Positions 21,470 through 30,666 of a DNA stretch of 48,998 bases are shown in pieces; position 1 is the stretch's first letter; every line of letters starts with the position of its first letter. The DNA comes from Bacillota bacterium (GTDB lineage: Bacteria > Bacillota > Negativicutes > Sporomusales > Sporomusaceae). Under the pieces are notes generated by a model. That model was given only the letters and a program-made list of their open reading frames with translations, had not been told where the DNA came from and did no database searches. Where the stretch lies: assembly GCA_023443285.1 (NCBI GenBank), contig JAEZVB010000072.1, positions 1 to 48,998 on the forward strand. The letters run 5' to 3'. The translations under genes and the position numbers were made by a program.

Positions 21470-24400
21470 ATGAAGCTTACAGAGATTAGCGTAAAGCGCC
21501 CGGTCTTTGCTACGGTGATGATTTTGGCGCTGGTAGTGTTAGGCTTGGTTAGCTATATGTCCCTGCCTGTGGATCAATATCCAAACGTCGAAATGCCTGT
21601 TGTTGCCGTAACTGTTCAATATCCCGGCGCAGCGCCGGAACAAGTAGAATCCAAGGTTACACAAGAGATAGAAGAAGCAGTTAGTGAGGTCGCAGGTGTC
21701 GATCATGTAACGTCAACGGTAAGCGAAGGAGTTTCCACAACAGTTATTCAATTTACTATGGAGACAAATGCCGATGCTGCCGCACAAAATGTCCGTGATA
21801 AACTGGGCAGGGTACAGGCTAATCTGCCAGAAGGCGCAAAAGCACCGATTATCGCCCGCTTTGACCCTTCAGACACTCCCATTATTTCAATTGCTTTAAC
21901 CGGTGATGCAACTCAGCGGGAATTAACAGTGTTAGCTGAAGATGTAATAACCAAACGCTTCAAGGCTATCAACGGGGTTGCTTCTGTAGATGTCAAAGGC
22001 AGCCTGGATCGCGAGATTCAAATTAGGTTAGACAGCAATCAGATGTCAGCCTATAGCCTTACTATACCGGAAGTCCTCAATAGCTTGCGCAATGAGAATA
22101 TCGATTCTCCTGGCGGTAAAGTTACTGATGGTCACCGGGAGACCGACCTCAGGGCGGTAGGCAGTATCACAGCAACTAATCAGTTTCTTACCATTGCTGT
22201 CGGTCAGCGCGACGGGGTGCCGGTGTATGTAAAAAATATTGCTACAATTAAGGATACAACCGAAGAGCTGGCGATGATTACCAAGATCAATGACAAATCG
22301 GCACTTGGTATTGATATTATGAAGCAGTCTGGGAGCAATACGGTACAAGTAGTTGATAATATAAAAAAACAGTTGGCAAGTATTAAGAAGGAACTGCCGC
22401 CAGGTATTGATTTGGTCGTGGTTCGAGATAACTCTAAAACCATAAAAGAATCAGTAGAAGATGTTGAGTTTAATCTTGTGGTGGGTGGTATGTTAGCCAT
22501 TGCCATTGTATTTTTGTTCTTAGGCAACTGGCGAAGCACTATCATTAGCGGTATTGCTATTCCGGTTTCGGTTATTGCTGCTTTTCTGGTAATGAAGGTG
22601 CTTAACTTTACCCTCAACACCATGTCGCTCTTGGCTTTATCGCTGGCAGTTGGACTCTTAATTGACGATGCCATTGTGGTTATCGAAAATATCGTGCGCC
22701 ATTTAGAAATGGGCAAAGACAAGGTAAGCGCCGCACTGGAGGGGACTTCAGAGATAGGTCTTGCCGTTATGGCAACTACCTTTAGTCTTGTTGCCGTATT
22801 CTTGCCGGTAGGCATGATGAGTGGTATTGTTGGTCAGTTTTTTAAAGAGTTTGGCATTACCGTCGCGGCCAGTGTGCTGGTATCTTTGTTTGTGGCTTTT
22901 ACGCTGACCCCCATGCTTTCGGCTAAATACCTTAAGCATATGGAAATCAAGGATAACAGTAAACTGGGTAGAGTCTGGCATAAATGGAATAGCAAGTTTG
23001 ATGAGATAACTGCCAGGTACGGTGAATTTTTGCGCCAGGCTCTGGGGCAGCGTCGCAAAGTCATGTTGGTAGCAACCGCCTTGTTCATCGGTAGTTTAAC
23101 TCTCTTGCCGCTCTTAGGTGCCACGTTTATACCTGATGCCGATAATGGGGAATTTACCGTGACGGCTGTCGTCGATCCCGGGATGAGTGTAAGTGCAGCG
23201 GGAGAGCTGGCAGACAGTATGATCCAAATCATTCGCGAACTGCCGGAAGTTACGCAAACCTACAGTGTGGTAACTGCCGGCAAGATAAACATCCTGACAG
23301 AACTAACGCCCAAAAAGCAGCGTAATCGAAGTGATCAGGCAATTATAACAGAACTTCGTGACGAACTCCGCGATATTGCCGGTGTGGAAATTAGTATATC
23401 CAAAGCTTCAGGCATGTCAAACAGCAAACCGGTATCGCTGGTTGTTCAGGGGGCTTCGCTGGAAACCTTGGTGGAAGTTGCTGATCAGGTAGAACAAGTT
23501 GTTGCCAGTATACCTGGCGCTGTTGAAGTGTCATCTAGTTATGAGGATGGTAATCCTGACGCCCAGCTTGTGGTCAACCATGACCGGGCGGCAGATCTGG
23601 GCATTTCGACAGCAAGTATTGCTGATGCATTGCAAACCATGTTCAACGGTAAAGTTGTTACCCAATACAAAGAAGGCGACAATTCTTATGATGTCAGGGT
23701 TATTTTAAACCCGGATGAGCGTCGGAGTCTGGCTGATGTCAATAAGGTGTATTTGTCTGGGACGGTTCGGGATAAAGGCGGGCAAATGGTGATGGTTCCA
23801 CTATCGCAAGTTACCGATACCATATATGCAACCAGCCCGGCACAAATAAAACGCTATGATAACCAGCAGCAAATTACCATTTCAGCTAACTTAAACGGGA
23901 TTACACTGGGAGAGTTTAATACTGCATTTAAGCAAAAAATAGCTGCCGTAACTATGCCAGAGGGGTATAAATTTGTGGCTACCGGGCAAACGCAGTCTAT
24001 GAATGATGCATTTAGCAGCATGGTAATAGCTCTATCTATGGCAGTATTGTTTATCTTCTTTGTATTAGCCGCTCAGTTTGAAAGCTATCTGGATCCCCTT
24101 GCTATTATGCTGGCGTTGCCACTGGCGATCATTGGCGCAATAGTCGGTCTGCTGCTGATGGGCAGCCAGCTTAGCATCATGTCCTTAATTGGCATTATTA
24201 TGCTGATGGGTCTGGTAACCAAGAATGCCATCTTGCTTGTTGATTTTGCCAAGCAGCGTCGCGCCCAGGGTATCGACCGCAACAAGGCATTGGTCGAGGC
24301 TGCGACGCAGCGGATGCGCCCGATTATCATGACTACAGCTGCTATGATTGTCGGCATGATTCCGCTGGCTTTAGGGATCGGACCTGGTGCCGAAGCCCGG

Positions 24401-24541
24401 GCGCCGATGGCTCACGCCATTATTGGCGGGTTGGTTACGTCGACGATTCTCACCTTGGTTGTGGTGCCTGTTGTGTATTCCTTGTTTGACGATATTCAAA
24501 ACGGGACATTTAGTATAAAAAGGGTATTCAAGAAAGCATAG
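21470..24541 (+). CDS. RND multidrug efflux transporter (AcrB/MexB-type)
   Basis: 1023 residues, full length for the hydrophobe/amphiphile efflux family. Two repeats of a transmembrane block plus a large periplasmic domain. Proton-relay residues are in place: the Asp pair in GLLIDDAIVVIEN near residue 398 and the Lys in TKNAILLVDFAKQ near residue 917. It opens with the usual ISVKRPVFATVMILALVVLG. It starts 16 bases after the adaptor gene with AGAGGAAA upstream. A proton-driven tripartite pump of this sort needs an outer membrane, which supports a diderm host. Confidence 0.95.
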   Translation: MKLTEISVKRPVFATVMILALVVLGLVSYMSLPVDQYPNVEMPVVAVTVQYPGAAPEQVESKVTQEIEEAVSEVAGVDHVTSTVSEGVSTTVIQFTMETNADAAAQNVRDKLGRVQANLPEGAKAPIIARFDPSDTPIISIALTGDATQRELTVLAEDVITKRFKAINGVASVDVKGSLDREIQIRLDSNQMSAYSLTIPEVLNSLRNENIDSPGGKVTDGHRETDLRAVGSITATNQFLTIAVGQRDGVPVYVKNIATIKDTTEELAMITKINDKSALGIDIMKQSGSNTVQVVDNIKKQLASIKKELPPGIDLVVVRDNSKTIKESVEDVEFNLVVGGMLAIAIVFLFLGNWRSTIISGIAIPVSVIAAFLVMKVLNFTLNTMSLLALSLAVGLLIDDAIVVIENIVRHLEMGKDKVSAALEGTSEIGLAVMATTFSLVAVFLPVGMMSGIVGQFFKEFGITVAASVLVSLFVAFTLTPMLSAKYLKHMEIKDNSKLGRVWHKWNSKFDEITARYGEFLRQALGQRRKVMLVATALFIGSLTLLPLLGATFIPDADNGEFTVTAVVDPGMSVSAAGELADSMIQIIRELPEVTQTYSVVTAGKINILTELTPKKQRNRSDQAIITELRDELRDIAGVEISISKASGMSNSKPVSLVVQGASLETLVEVADQVEQVVASIPGAVEVSSSYEDGNPDAQLVVNHDRAADLGISTASIADALQTMFNGKVVTQYKEGDNSYDVRVILNPDERRSLADVNKVYLSGTVRDKGGQMVMVPLSQVTDTIYATSPAQIKRYDNQQQITISANLNGITLGEFNTAFKQKIAAVTMPEGYKFVATGQTQSMNDAFSSMVIALSMAVLFIFFVLAAQFESYLDPLAIMLALPLAIIGAIVGLLLMGSQLSIMSLIGIIMLMGLVTKNAILLVDFAKQRRAQGIDRNKALVEAATQRMRPIIMTTAAMIVGMIPLALGIGPGAEARAPMAHAIIGGLVTSTILTLVVVPVVYSLFDDIQNGTFSIKRVFKKA

Positions 24542-24582
24542 CTTTTATTTGGGGAATAGAGTAAGTGTGTTTAGAAAATTTT

Positions 24583-24613
24583 GGAGGAGGCCGCCGTTTT
24601 GGCGGCCTCCTCC
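24583..24613 (+). terminator. strong hairpin after the RND operon
   Basis: A perfect 13-base GC-rich stem, GGAGGAGGCCGCC / GGCGGCCTCCTCC, with loop GTTTT. It lacks a following T-tract on the plus strand, so it may protect the 3' end or terminate poorly. Confidence 0.55.
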
Positions 24614-24873
24614 AGTTGGCTATAACAGCATAAAATTTTCCTGCAAACAAAATAGTTGAAACAGCAATTTTTTACCTGTGTCCAAGGAGTCTTGCAAGCC
24701 ATTTTCTTCAAGATTGTGAGCAACAACACGTAAATGATAGTGCGGCTATGAGGGGAGAATCCAGTATTGCCCAGAGAGTAGTCATGACAGTTAATAGGCA
24801 CAAAACAAGCGAAAAACGGACTTTATGTGCGATTAGAAAAGCAGTATGATTGATTCAGTTAGTAAATGCATAA
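24614..24873. other. intergenic region before the kimA riboswitch
   Basis: 260 bases with no ORF supported by a ribosome site. A possible promoter, TTTATG - 17 bases - TATGAT (-10 at 24845-24850), would start the riboswitch transcript just before the aptamer. Nothing else recognised. Confidence 0.45.
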
Positions 24874-24987
24874 GGCCGAATTCCTGTTTGGAAGCGGAGG
24901 AACCACTATTTGGGGTTAATTTTGCCATTATGGCAAAAGGGATGTTTTTTCTCTTGTCATCCTACCCGACAGCTAACTTCGTAGGCT
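24874..24987 (+). promoter_or_regulatory. cyclic-di-AMP riboswitch (ydaO/yuaA type)
   Basis: Conserved ydaO-motif strings appear in order: GCCGAAUU...GCGGAGGAACCA, UUGGGGUUAAU, a variable hairpin with GCC...GGC, then ACCCGACAGCUAACUUCGUAGGC. The GCC and GGC ends pair as P1. c-di-AMP riboswitches of this class sit upstream of potassium-transport and cell-wall genes and generally turn expression off when c-di-AMP is high. Followed by a terminator and kimA, the gene for which the class was named. Confidence 0.92.
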
Positions 24988-24988
24988 A

Positions 24989-25023
24989 AAAAAGAGGTCG
25001 AAAGACCGAGAGGTCTTTTTTTT
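24989..25023 (+). terminator. riboswitch terminator/antiterminator
   Basis: Two exclusive hairpins share the middle strand: GGTC-GAAA-GACC and AGACC-GAGA-GGTCT followed by eight T. An A-rich strand before it can also pair with the T-tract. This fits a ligand-controlled terminator. Confidence 0.8.
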
Positions 25024-25071
25024 ATTTGTTTTTTTAAAAGTTAATAGGAAACTGGAGGCGCTACTGCTACT

Positions 25072-26919
25072 ATGATGCGCATACTTCGCCGAGTTCTTAT
25101 CGGCAAGCCACTTCACAATAGGGAATTGGCTCATGAAAAACTTCCTAAATGGAAGGCCTTATCTATTTTTTCCTCAGATGCTTTGTCGTCTGTGGCCTAT
25201 GGCCCAGAACAGATTATGCTTGCTTTGGTCGCGGTTCCCAGCCTTGTAGCCTATGGGTTTATGGGGCCTGTAGCCATAGGTATTCTGCTATTGCTGGCCA
25301 TTGTAGTATTATCCTATGTTCAGGTTGCCAAAGCCAATCCCGAGGGTGGCGGTGCCTATACTGTTGCCAAGAAGAATTTGGGCACAATGCCGGCATTGGT
25401 GGCGGCAGCTTCCGTTTTTGCCGATTATGTATTAACGGCGGCAGTGAGTGTGTCGGCAGGTACTGCTGCTATTGTTTCGGCTTTTCCTGCATTGGCCGGA
25501 CGGGAAGTGCCAATTGATGTATTTGTGCTTTTTGTTATCTTAATGCTGGTAAATTTGCGGGGAGTACGGGAATCCTCCAATGCCTTCGTGGTACCTACCT
25601 ACGCCTTTTTGGCAGGAATTATGGTTTTAATTTTAACAGGCATCTGGAAGGCGTTTACTGCTGATCCCTATCTGTTGCCCCCGGAGTCGTTGGCCCGTCA
25701 ACAACTGGACTGGGCCATGTTATTTGTAATTCTACGAGCCTTTGCCAATGGTTGTAGTTCAATGACCGGTGTGGAAGCTATTGCTGATAGTGTTCCCATG
25801 TTTAAGCAGCCGGAAGCACGCAATGCGGCAGTTACTACTTATTGGATGGCAGGAATCCTGAGCTTTATGTTCTTGGGTATTTCTTTCCTGATCATGCATT
25901 ATCACCTTTCACCTATTGCAGAGGTAACGGCTATGTCACAATTGGCGGAGGGGATTTTTGGGCGTTCGGTTATCTATTACTATATTCAAATTACTACCAT
26001 GTTAGTGTTATATCTGGCAGGCAATACGGCCTATAACGGCTTGCCGGTGCTGTTATCAGTTGTGGCCAAAGATGGATATATGCCGCGATATTTAGCGACA
26101 CGCGGTGAGCGGCTAACATTTTCCAATGGTATTATCTTACTTACTGTTGCGGCGGCTTTGCTCATTGTAATGTTCGGAGGAAATACCGAGCACCTCATTT
26201 CGCTGTATGCCATCGGTGTATTTATTTCCTTTACCATCGCTCAGTCCAGTATGGTTGTTCACTGGAAGCGGGAGCGCGGCAAGGGCTGGCAGCTGCGGGC
26301 TTTGCTAAACGGTATTGGCGCAACTACCACCGGGTTGGTTGTGCTCATTATTACGATAACAAAATTCCTTTATGGTGCCTGGATTATTTTGCTGTTTATT
26401 CCTATTATGATCTATATTTTTAAAGCGATCAGAAAACACTATAACACTATGGCCGAGCAACTGCACCTGCCGGAAGAATGCTATGAAAAAGGTGCGGCCA
26501 CCTTCCCGGATGGTAAACATATTGTGATTGTCCCTGTATCGACACCCACTCGCGTGGTTTATGAAACCATTAAGTATGCCAAGATGATCGGGGATAATAT
26601 TCTGGCTGTTCACATTTCCGACAATGAAGAAACAACGAAAAAGGTTTTGGAAAAATGGAAACTATGGGATCCTGGCGTAGAATTAATAGTTATCCGCTCG
26701 CCTTACCGCTTATTAATGCGGCCACTTCTTCATTTTATCGAGAAAAAAGAGCGGGAAAAGGGTCCGGACGATTATATTACTGTCATTATTCCTGAGTTTG
26801 AGACTAGGAAATCATGGCACAGGTTATTACATAACCAGACAGGCTGGTTTTTACGCAATACCCTTATTTGGCGCGAAAATGTTATTGTAACCACTATGCC
26901 CTACCATTTAAAACAGTAG
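25072..26919 (+). CDS. kimA: KimA-type high-affinity potassium importer
   Basis: 615 residues, near the 607 of Bacillus subtilis KimA (formerly YdaO). The N-terminus RRVLIGKPLHNREL and the following LSSVAYGPEQ and ANPEGGGAYTVAKKNLG blocks match KimA closely, then about twelve membrane spans. A C-terminal cytoplasmic domain starts near residue 460 (GKHIVIVPVSTPTRVVYETI). KimA is a proton/potassium symporter of the KUP/APC group, inhibited by c-di-AMP at both RNA and protein levels in Bacillus. The spacing of GGAGG to the ATG at 25072 is long (13 bases). Confidence 0.93.
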   Translation: MMRILRRVLIGKPLHNRELAHEKLPKWKALSIFSSDALSSVAYGPEQIMLALVAVPSLVAYGFMGPVAIGILLLLAIVVLSYVQVAKANPEGGGAYTVAKKNLGTMPALVAAASVFADYVLTAAVSVSAGTAAIVSAFPALAGREVPIDVFVLFVILMLVNLRGVRESSNAFVVPTYAFLAGIMVLILTGIWKAFTADPYLLPPESLARQQLDWAMLFVILRAFANGCSSMTGVEAIADSVPMFKQPEARNAAVTTYWMAGILSFMFLGISFLIMHYHLSPIAEVTAMSQLAEGIFGRSVIYYYIQITTMLVLYLAGNTAYNGLPVLLSVVAKDGYMPRYLATRGERLTFSNGIILLTVAAALLIVMFGGNTEHLISLYAIGVFISFTIAQSSMVVHWKRERGKGWQLRALLNGIGATTTGLVVLIITITKFLYGAWIILLFIPIMIYIFKAIRKHYNTMAEQLHLPEECYEKGAATFPDGKHIVIVPVSTPTRVVYETIKYAKMIGDNILAVHISDNEETTKKVLEKWKLWDPGVELIVIRSPYRLLMRPLLHFIEKKEREKGPDDYITVIIPEFETRKSWHRLLHNQTGWFLRNTLIWRENVIVTTMPYHLKQ

Positions 26920-26923
26920 CAAC

Positions 26924-26955
26924 AGGCCTGTCGGACGTAAACCCGGCAGGCCTTT
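26924..26955 (+). terminator. terminator after kimA
   Basis: AGGCCTGTCGG / CCGGCAGGCCT (one G-U) followed by TTTAAT. Confidence 0.75.
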
Positions 26956-26987
26956 AATATATGGCAACACTTTTAATCAGCAACAAC

Positions 26988-27016
26988 TTGACAAGCCTGT
27001 AGCAACTAGTTATAAT
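26988..27016 (+). promoter_or_regulatory. consensus sigma-A promoter P1 of the tRNA-Ser/SRP RNA unit
   Basis: Perfect TTGACA (26988-26993), 17-base spacer, perfect TATAAT (27011-27016). Confidence 0.85.
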
Positions 27017-27082
27017 AAAGCAGTGCTAGGGAATGTTGGCCGATATCGTGTACTTACTGTACCGTATGTTAACAATTACCGG

Positions 27083-27111
27083 TTGCATCAAAGCGTAAAA
27101 CAAGATATAAT
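27083..27111 (+). promoter_or_regulatory. sigma-A promoter P2 of tRNA-Ser
   Basis: TTGCAT (27083-27088), 17-base spacer, TATAAT (27106-27111), ending 21 bases before the tRNA. Confidence 0.8.
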
Positions 27112-27132
27112 AGTATTCTGTTGAGAGCACTT

Positions 27133-27222
27133 GGAGAGATGTCCGAGCGGTTGAAGGAGCACGCCTGGAAAGCGTGTGTAGGGGAAACTCTACCGAGGGT
27201 TCGAATCCCTCTCTCTCCGCCA
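27133..27222 (+). tRNA. tRNA-Ser (anticodon GGA)
   Basis: Class II tRNA of 90 bases with a long variable arm. Acceptor arms GGAGAGA / TCTCTCC with discriminator G and encoded CCA (27220-27222). The anticodon stem-loop CACGCCTGGAAAGCGTG gives GGA, reading UCC/UCU serine codons. The T-loop GGTTCGAATCC is standard. A tRNA-Ser in front of the SRP RNA and dnaX is the arrangement known from Bacillus. Confidence 0.97.
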
Positions 27223-27235
27223 TTAAAGCAAGAAC

Positions 27236-27260
27236 GAAGCCGGTTACGGCTTTTTGTTTT
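27236..27260 (+). terminator. terminator between tRNA-Ser and SRP RNA
   Basis: GAAGCCG-gtta-CGGCTTTTTGTTTT. It ends a few bases before the SRP RNA stem. Confidence 0.7.
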
Positions 27261-27264
27261 CTAG

Positions 27265-27393
27265 GACGGGCTATAGTAGTGCCGGGTCTTGCGCAATAGG
27301 AACTCATGAACCGCGTCAGGTCCGGAAGGAAGCAGCGCTAAGTGAGCCCTCTTATGTGCCGCAAGGGTGCCTAGTATCTGCTATGGTCCGTCG
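27265..27393 (+). ncRNA. ffs: signal recognition particle RNA (small bacterial type)
   Basis: Carries the invariant SRP54-binding loop GTCAGGTCCGGAAGGAAGCAG near its centre, flanked by long pairing arms: GACGGGCTATAG at the 5' end with CTATGGTCCGTC at the 3' end, and GTGCCGGG...GTGCC inside. About 129 bases, without the Alu domain of Bacillus scRNA, so it is the small form. It pairs with Ffh for co-translational membrane targeting. Ends are approximate. Confidence 0.95.
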
Positions 27394-27435
27394 TGGGAAA
27401 CAATAAGAACGGTAAATTTGGATAATTATTTAGTG

Positions 27436-27463
27436 AAGGCAACCAGATGTGGTTGCTTTTTTA
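27436..27463 (+). terminator. terminator after the SRP RNA
   Basis: AAGGCAACC-agatgt-GGTTGCTTTTTT. Confidence 0.85.
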
Positions 27464-27588
27464 TTTGTGTAGCCAGATAAAACAAACTGTGAGTGCTATT
27501 TTTACATTTTCTACATGGTTCGACAAAAGGACAATTATAATAGATAAAGAATAATATAAGTAGGGAATTGCTAAACAGGGAGGCTGCT

Positions 27589-30500
27589 ATGAAGCGGACG
27601 AAAACAACGCAGTTGTTTACCTGGATTATAGGGTTAAGTTTATTGGCCTTTACTGCATTTAATTCTATAAATTATTATTTATTGTCTAAGGATTATTATG
27701 AGCGGATTACAACAGAAAACCGCATACATACCGAAACCGTAGCTTTTGGCGTGTCCTCTTTTTTCGAAACCATATACTGTATTGTTGGTGAAATGACCGA
27801 CATTTTGGAAGCTAGCGATATGGATGCTGAGCAACAACAGCGGTTTATTGAGGAAAAGTATTCACAGTACGGTTTTTTTGACAATATAGTTCTCCAGCGT
27901 GTTCCAGATGGTGTGCAGACTGCTCGGGTTAAAGGCAAATTGGATGCGCAGCCGGAACGCTGGTGGTTTCGGAAAATCATCGAGGGAAAAGGCTCGTTTA
28001 TTAGTCCTGCCTTTTATTCCTTCGGCTTTGACAACAATGTGCCGGTTATTACGAATGCTGTTTGTTTTCCGGTGATGCAAGGCGATACCCTGGTCGCTGT
28101 ATTGGCCGGTTTTTTGCGGACTGATGAGCTGCAAGAACGGGTTGGTCGCTATTACCGAGGTGATGATCGCTATACATATATACTGGATGAATATGGTAAT
28201 GTCATTGTTAACCCTGAGGGGGATGCTAACAAAGAAATCGTTAATTATAAAACGGCTATAAAGGAACTAATGGTTCAGGGCGCGGATGGCAGGCATTTGC
28301 TTGCTGGTTCGAATTTTCAATTAGAATATCAGGAGATAGAAATACCAACCGGATTTCGCAGTGCTGTTACACAAGCGGTAAGCGGATTTTCCGGTGTGAC
28401 TGAATATAAGGATGCGCAAGGCAATGAATTTATTTGCAGCTATGTGCCGGTGAGGATGCCCGGGTATTCGGCGTCGTGGGCGGCGGTTACGGTGCAAAGT
28501 AAAGATAAGGCCATGGCTACACTTCGGGAAGCTGCTCTTATTAATGGGCTACTTTCCTTTGCTATATTTGCCGGTTTAGCAATGTTGCTGCTAAGGCAGA
28601 GCCGGGAAGTAGATCTGGGAGTCCGTAAGCTGGCTGAGAATAATACCGCACTTGAGGAAGAAGTGATCGAACGAACACGGGTAGAGGGTGAGCTAACCGC
28701 GGCCAACGAAGAATTGACAGCCATGAATGAAGAGTTGATAGCAGTTTCCGATCAACTGCAAATTACTAACGAACAAATCACCCGGGAGATGGAAGGCCGT
28801 CAGGTTGTGGAGGAAAAACTGCGTCTGAGAGAGTGGCAATACCGGGCTATTGTACAATTATTGGCAGACACCCAGGCCGAACTTGATACCAAAATGCAAA
28901 CAATATTGGATAGTATCTTGCAACTGGCAAGTGCTGAGGATGGCTTTATTGTTATCATGGAAAATGAATCTGCCATGGTTCGGTATGCGCGAGGAAGGCA
29001 ATCTTTGTTGGTAGACAAAGAGATGAATCTGGAAGAAGGCCTTTTACCGGAGATTCTGCAAACACGTCGCTTGCGGTATGTTAGCGATTACCAAAGCTTT
29101 CCTAACCGCAAGCAGGGAGAGATGTGGGAGGATATAAGTACGGTTGTTATGGTTCCCCTCAGGGATAAGGAAAAAGTTATAGGATGTTTGGCGATTGCTT
29201 GGTCGGGAGATATTCATCAGATGGCAGAAGACGAATTGCACCTGTTGCAACAATATGCCGACCTTGCTTCGCTTGCGCTGCAGGAAGCCTGCTATCGCCA
29301 GGAATTGCGTCAGGAATTAGTAGAGCGCAAGCTGCTGCATGAAAAGATCAGTCATATGGCTTTTCATGATGCGCTGACAGGTTTGCCTAATCGGGCATGT
29401 CTTATGAGCCGCTTGGAAACCGAATTATTGGGAGATGAGCAAGCTAGCCCTGCTGGTGTTTTGTTATTTATTGACTTGGATGATTTGAAAGGCATCAATG
29501 ATAACTTTGGCCATTCTGCCGGTGATCAGGTCATTATCGGTACCGGCAAACAAATTCAGGAAGCGTTAGGTCAGGATGTGTTTGTTGCCAGACTTAGTGG
29601 TGACAAATTTATTGTTTTGTTGCCCGAATACCGCGAGATTCCTATTATCGAACAAATGGCAGACAAGTTAATACGTCACTTGTGCAGGGATTATTTTATT
29701 GGCGAAATTACGCTGCGTTTATCGACAAGCATTGGTATTGTAAGGTATCCAGAGGACGGTAGAACGGTAGAAGAACTACTGAAAAAAGTAGATATGGCTA
29801 TGTATGCGGCCAAAGCAGCAGGTAGGAATTGCTGGCGATTCTTTGAGCCAGCTTTGTTGCAGGAAGCGCAAGAAAAGCTGCTATTAACCAATAGTTTGCG
29901 CAGTGCTTTGAAAAATCAGGAGTTGTCACTGGTGTATCAGCCACAGGTGGAAATTTCCAGTGGAAATGTGGTTGGTTTTGAAGTACTGTTGCGCTGGAAT
30001 AGTCCAGAGCATGGTTTTGTTTCGCCGGCGCGATTTATTCCGCTTGCCGAAGAAAGCCGGTTGATTTTCCCTATCGGGGAATGGGTTTTGGAGCAAGCCT
30101 GTGGGTTTATCCAAAAGCTTTCCCGGTTAGGGTATCCGAATTTGCGGGTAGCGGTTAATGTTTCGACAAAACAATTGGCAGATAACAATCTGGTCAAAAT
30201 TGTTGACAGACTAATTGCAACTACCGGCATTAATCCGACGCAGTTGGAACTGGAGATTACCGAGAGTGCGTTATTAACCTCGCTAGAAGATGGCGTCAGC
30301 AAATTGCGGCAGATCGAGCAGTTAGGTGTCAGGATAGCCTTGGATGATTTTGGTACAGGATATTCTTCCCTAACTTATTTGCGGCTGTTCCCGGTGGAGA
30401 CGTTAAAAATTGATAAATCGTTTATTGATTCTATTCCTGGGACTGAAGCTGTCTTGGTCAAGTTGCTTGTAAAATTTGCCCAGGATCTCAAGATGACGGT

Positions 30501-30666
30501 GGTGGCTGAAGGGGTCGAAACACAGGAGCAGTTTGACTATTTGGCAGCCTGCGGCTGCAATAATATTCAAGGGTATTTACTGAGTCAGCCGGTACCGGAG
30601 CAAGAGGCATTGAAGTTTTTAAGTACTGTCAATGGGCGAGAGCGTACGAGGGGGGGAAGACCGTGA
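27589..30666 (+). CDS. membrane sensor with Cache, GAF, degenerate GGDEF and EAL domains
   Basis: 1025 residues from ATG 27589 (GGGAGG upstream; the TTG at 27568 is unsupported). Layout: membrane helix (residues 10-32), extracytoplasmic dCache-like domain (35-300), second helix (315-335), coiled coil, GAF-like domain (420-575), GGDEF domain (590-750), EAL domain (770-1010). The GGDEF signature reads SGDKF near residue 669, so cyclase activity is doubtful. The EAL domain has EVLLR in place of EALLR but keeps NVS, ITES, DDFGTGYSS, KIDKSF and EGVE, so c-di-GMP hydrolysis is likely. Its stop overlaps the start of the TRAP-protein gene. Confidence 0.92.
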   Translation: MKRTKTTQLFTWIIGLSLLAFTAFNSINYYLLSKDYYERITTENRIHTETVAFGVSSFFETIYCIVGEMTDILEASDMDAEQQQRFIEEKYSQYGFFDNIVLQRVPDGVQTARVKGKLDAQPERWWFRKIIEGKGSFISPAFYSFGFDNNVPVITNAVCFPVMQGDTLVAVLAGFLRTDELQERVGRYYRGDDRYTYILDEYGNVIVNPEGDANKEIVNYKTAIKELMVQGADGRHLLAGSNFQLEYQEIEIPTGFRSAVTQAVSGFSGVTEYKDAQGNEFICSYVPVRMPGYSASWAAVTVQSKDKAMATLREAALINGLLSFAIFAGLAMLLLRQSREVDLGVRKLAENNTALEEEVIERTRVEGELTAANEELTAMNEELIAVSDQLQITNEQITREMEGRQVVEEKLRLREWQYRAIVQLLADTQAELDTKMQTILDSILQLASAEDGFIVIMENESAMVRYARGRQSLLVDKEMNLEEGLLPEILQTRRLRYVSDYQSFPNRKQGEMWEDISTVVMVPLRDKEKVIGCLAIAWSGDIHQMAEDELHLLQQYADLASLALQEACYRQELRQELVERKLLHEKISHMAFHDALTGLPNRACLMSRLETELLGDEQASPAGVLLFIDLDDLKGINDNFGHSAGDQVIIGTGKQIQEALGQDVFVARLSGDKFIVLLPEYREIPIIEQMADKLIRHLCRDYFIGEITLRLSTSIGIVRYPEDGRTVEELLKKVDMAMYAAKAAGRNCWRFFEPALLQEAQEKLLLTNSLRSALKNQELSLVYQPQVEISSGNVVGFEVLLRWNSPEHGFVSPARFIPLAEESRLIFPIGEWVLEQACGFIQKLSRLGYPNLRVAVNVSTKQLADNNLVKIVDRLIATTGINPTQLELEITESALLTSLEDGVSKLRQIEQLGVRIALDDFGTGYSSLTYLRLFPVETLKIDKSFIDSIPGTEAVLVKLLVKFAQDLKMTVVAEGVETQEQFDYLAACGCNNIQGYLLSQPVPEQEALKFLSTVNGRERTRGGRP

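Noticed and set aside
27026..27307. Leftward 93-codon frame reading ...AEREGFEPSVEFPLHTLSRR...
   Set aside because: It is antisense to tRNA-Ser and the SRP RNA start; this reading of the tRNA-Ser complement is a well-known false protein annotation.
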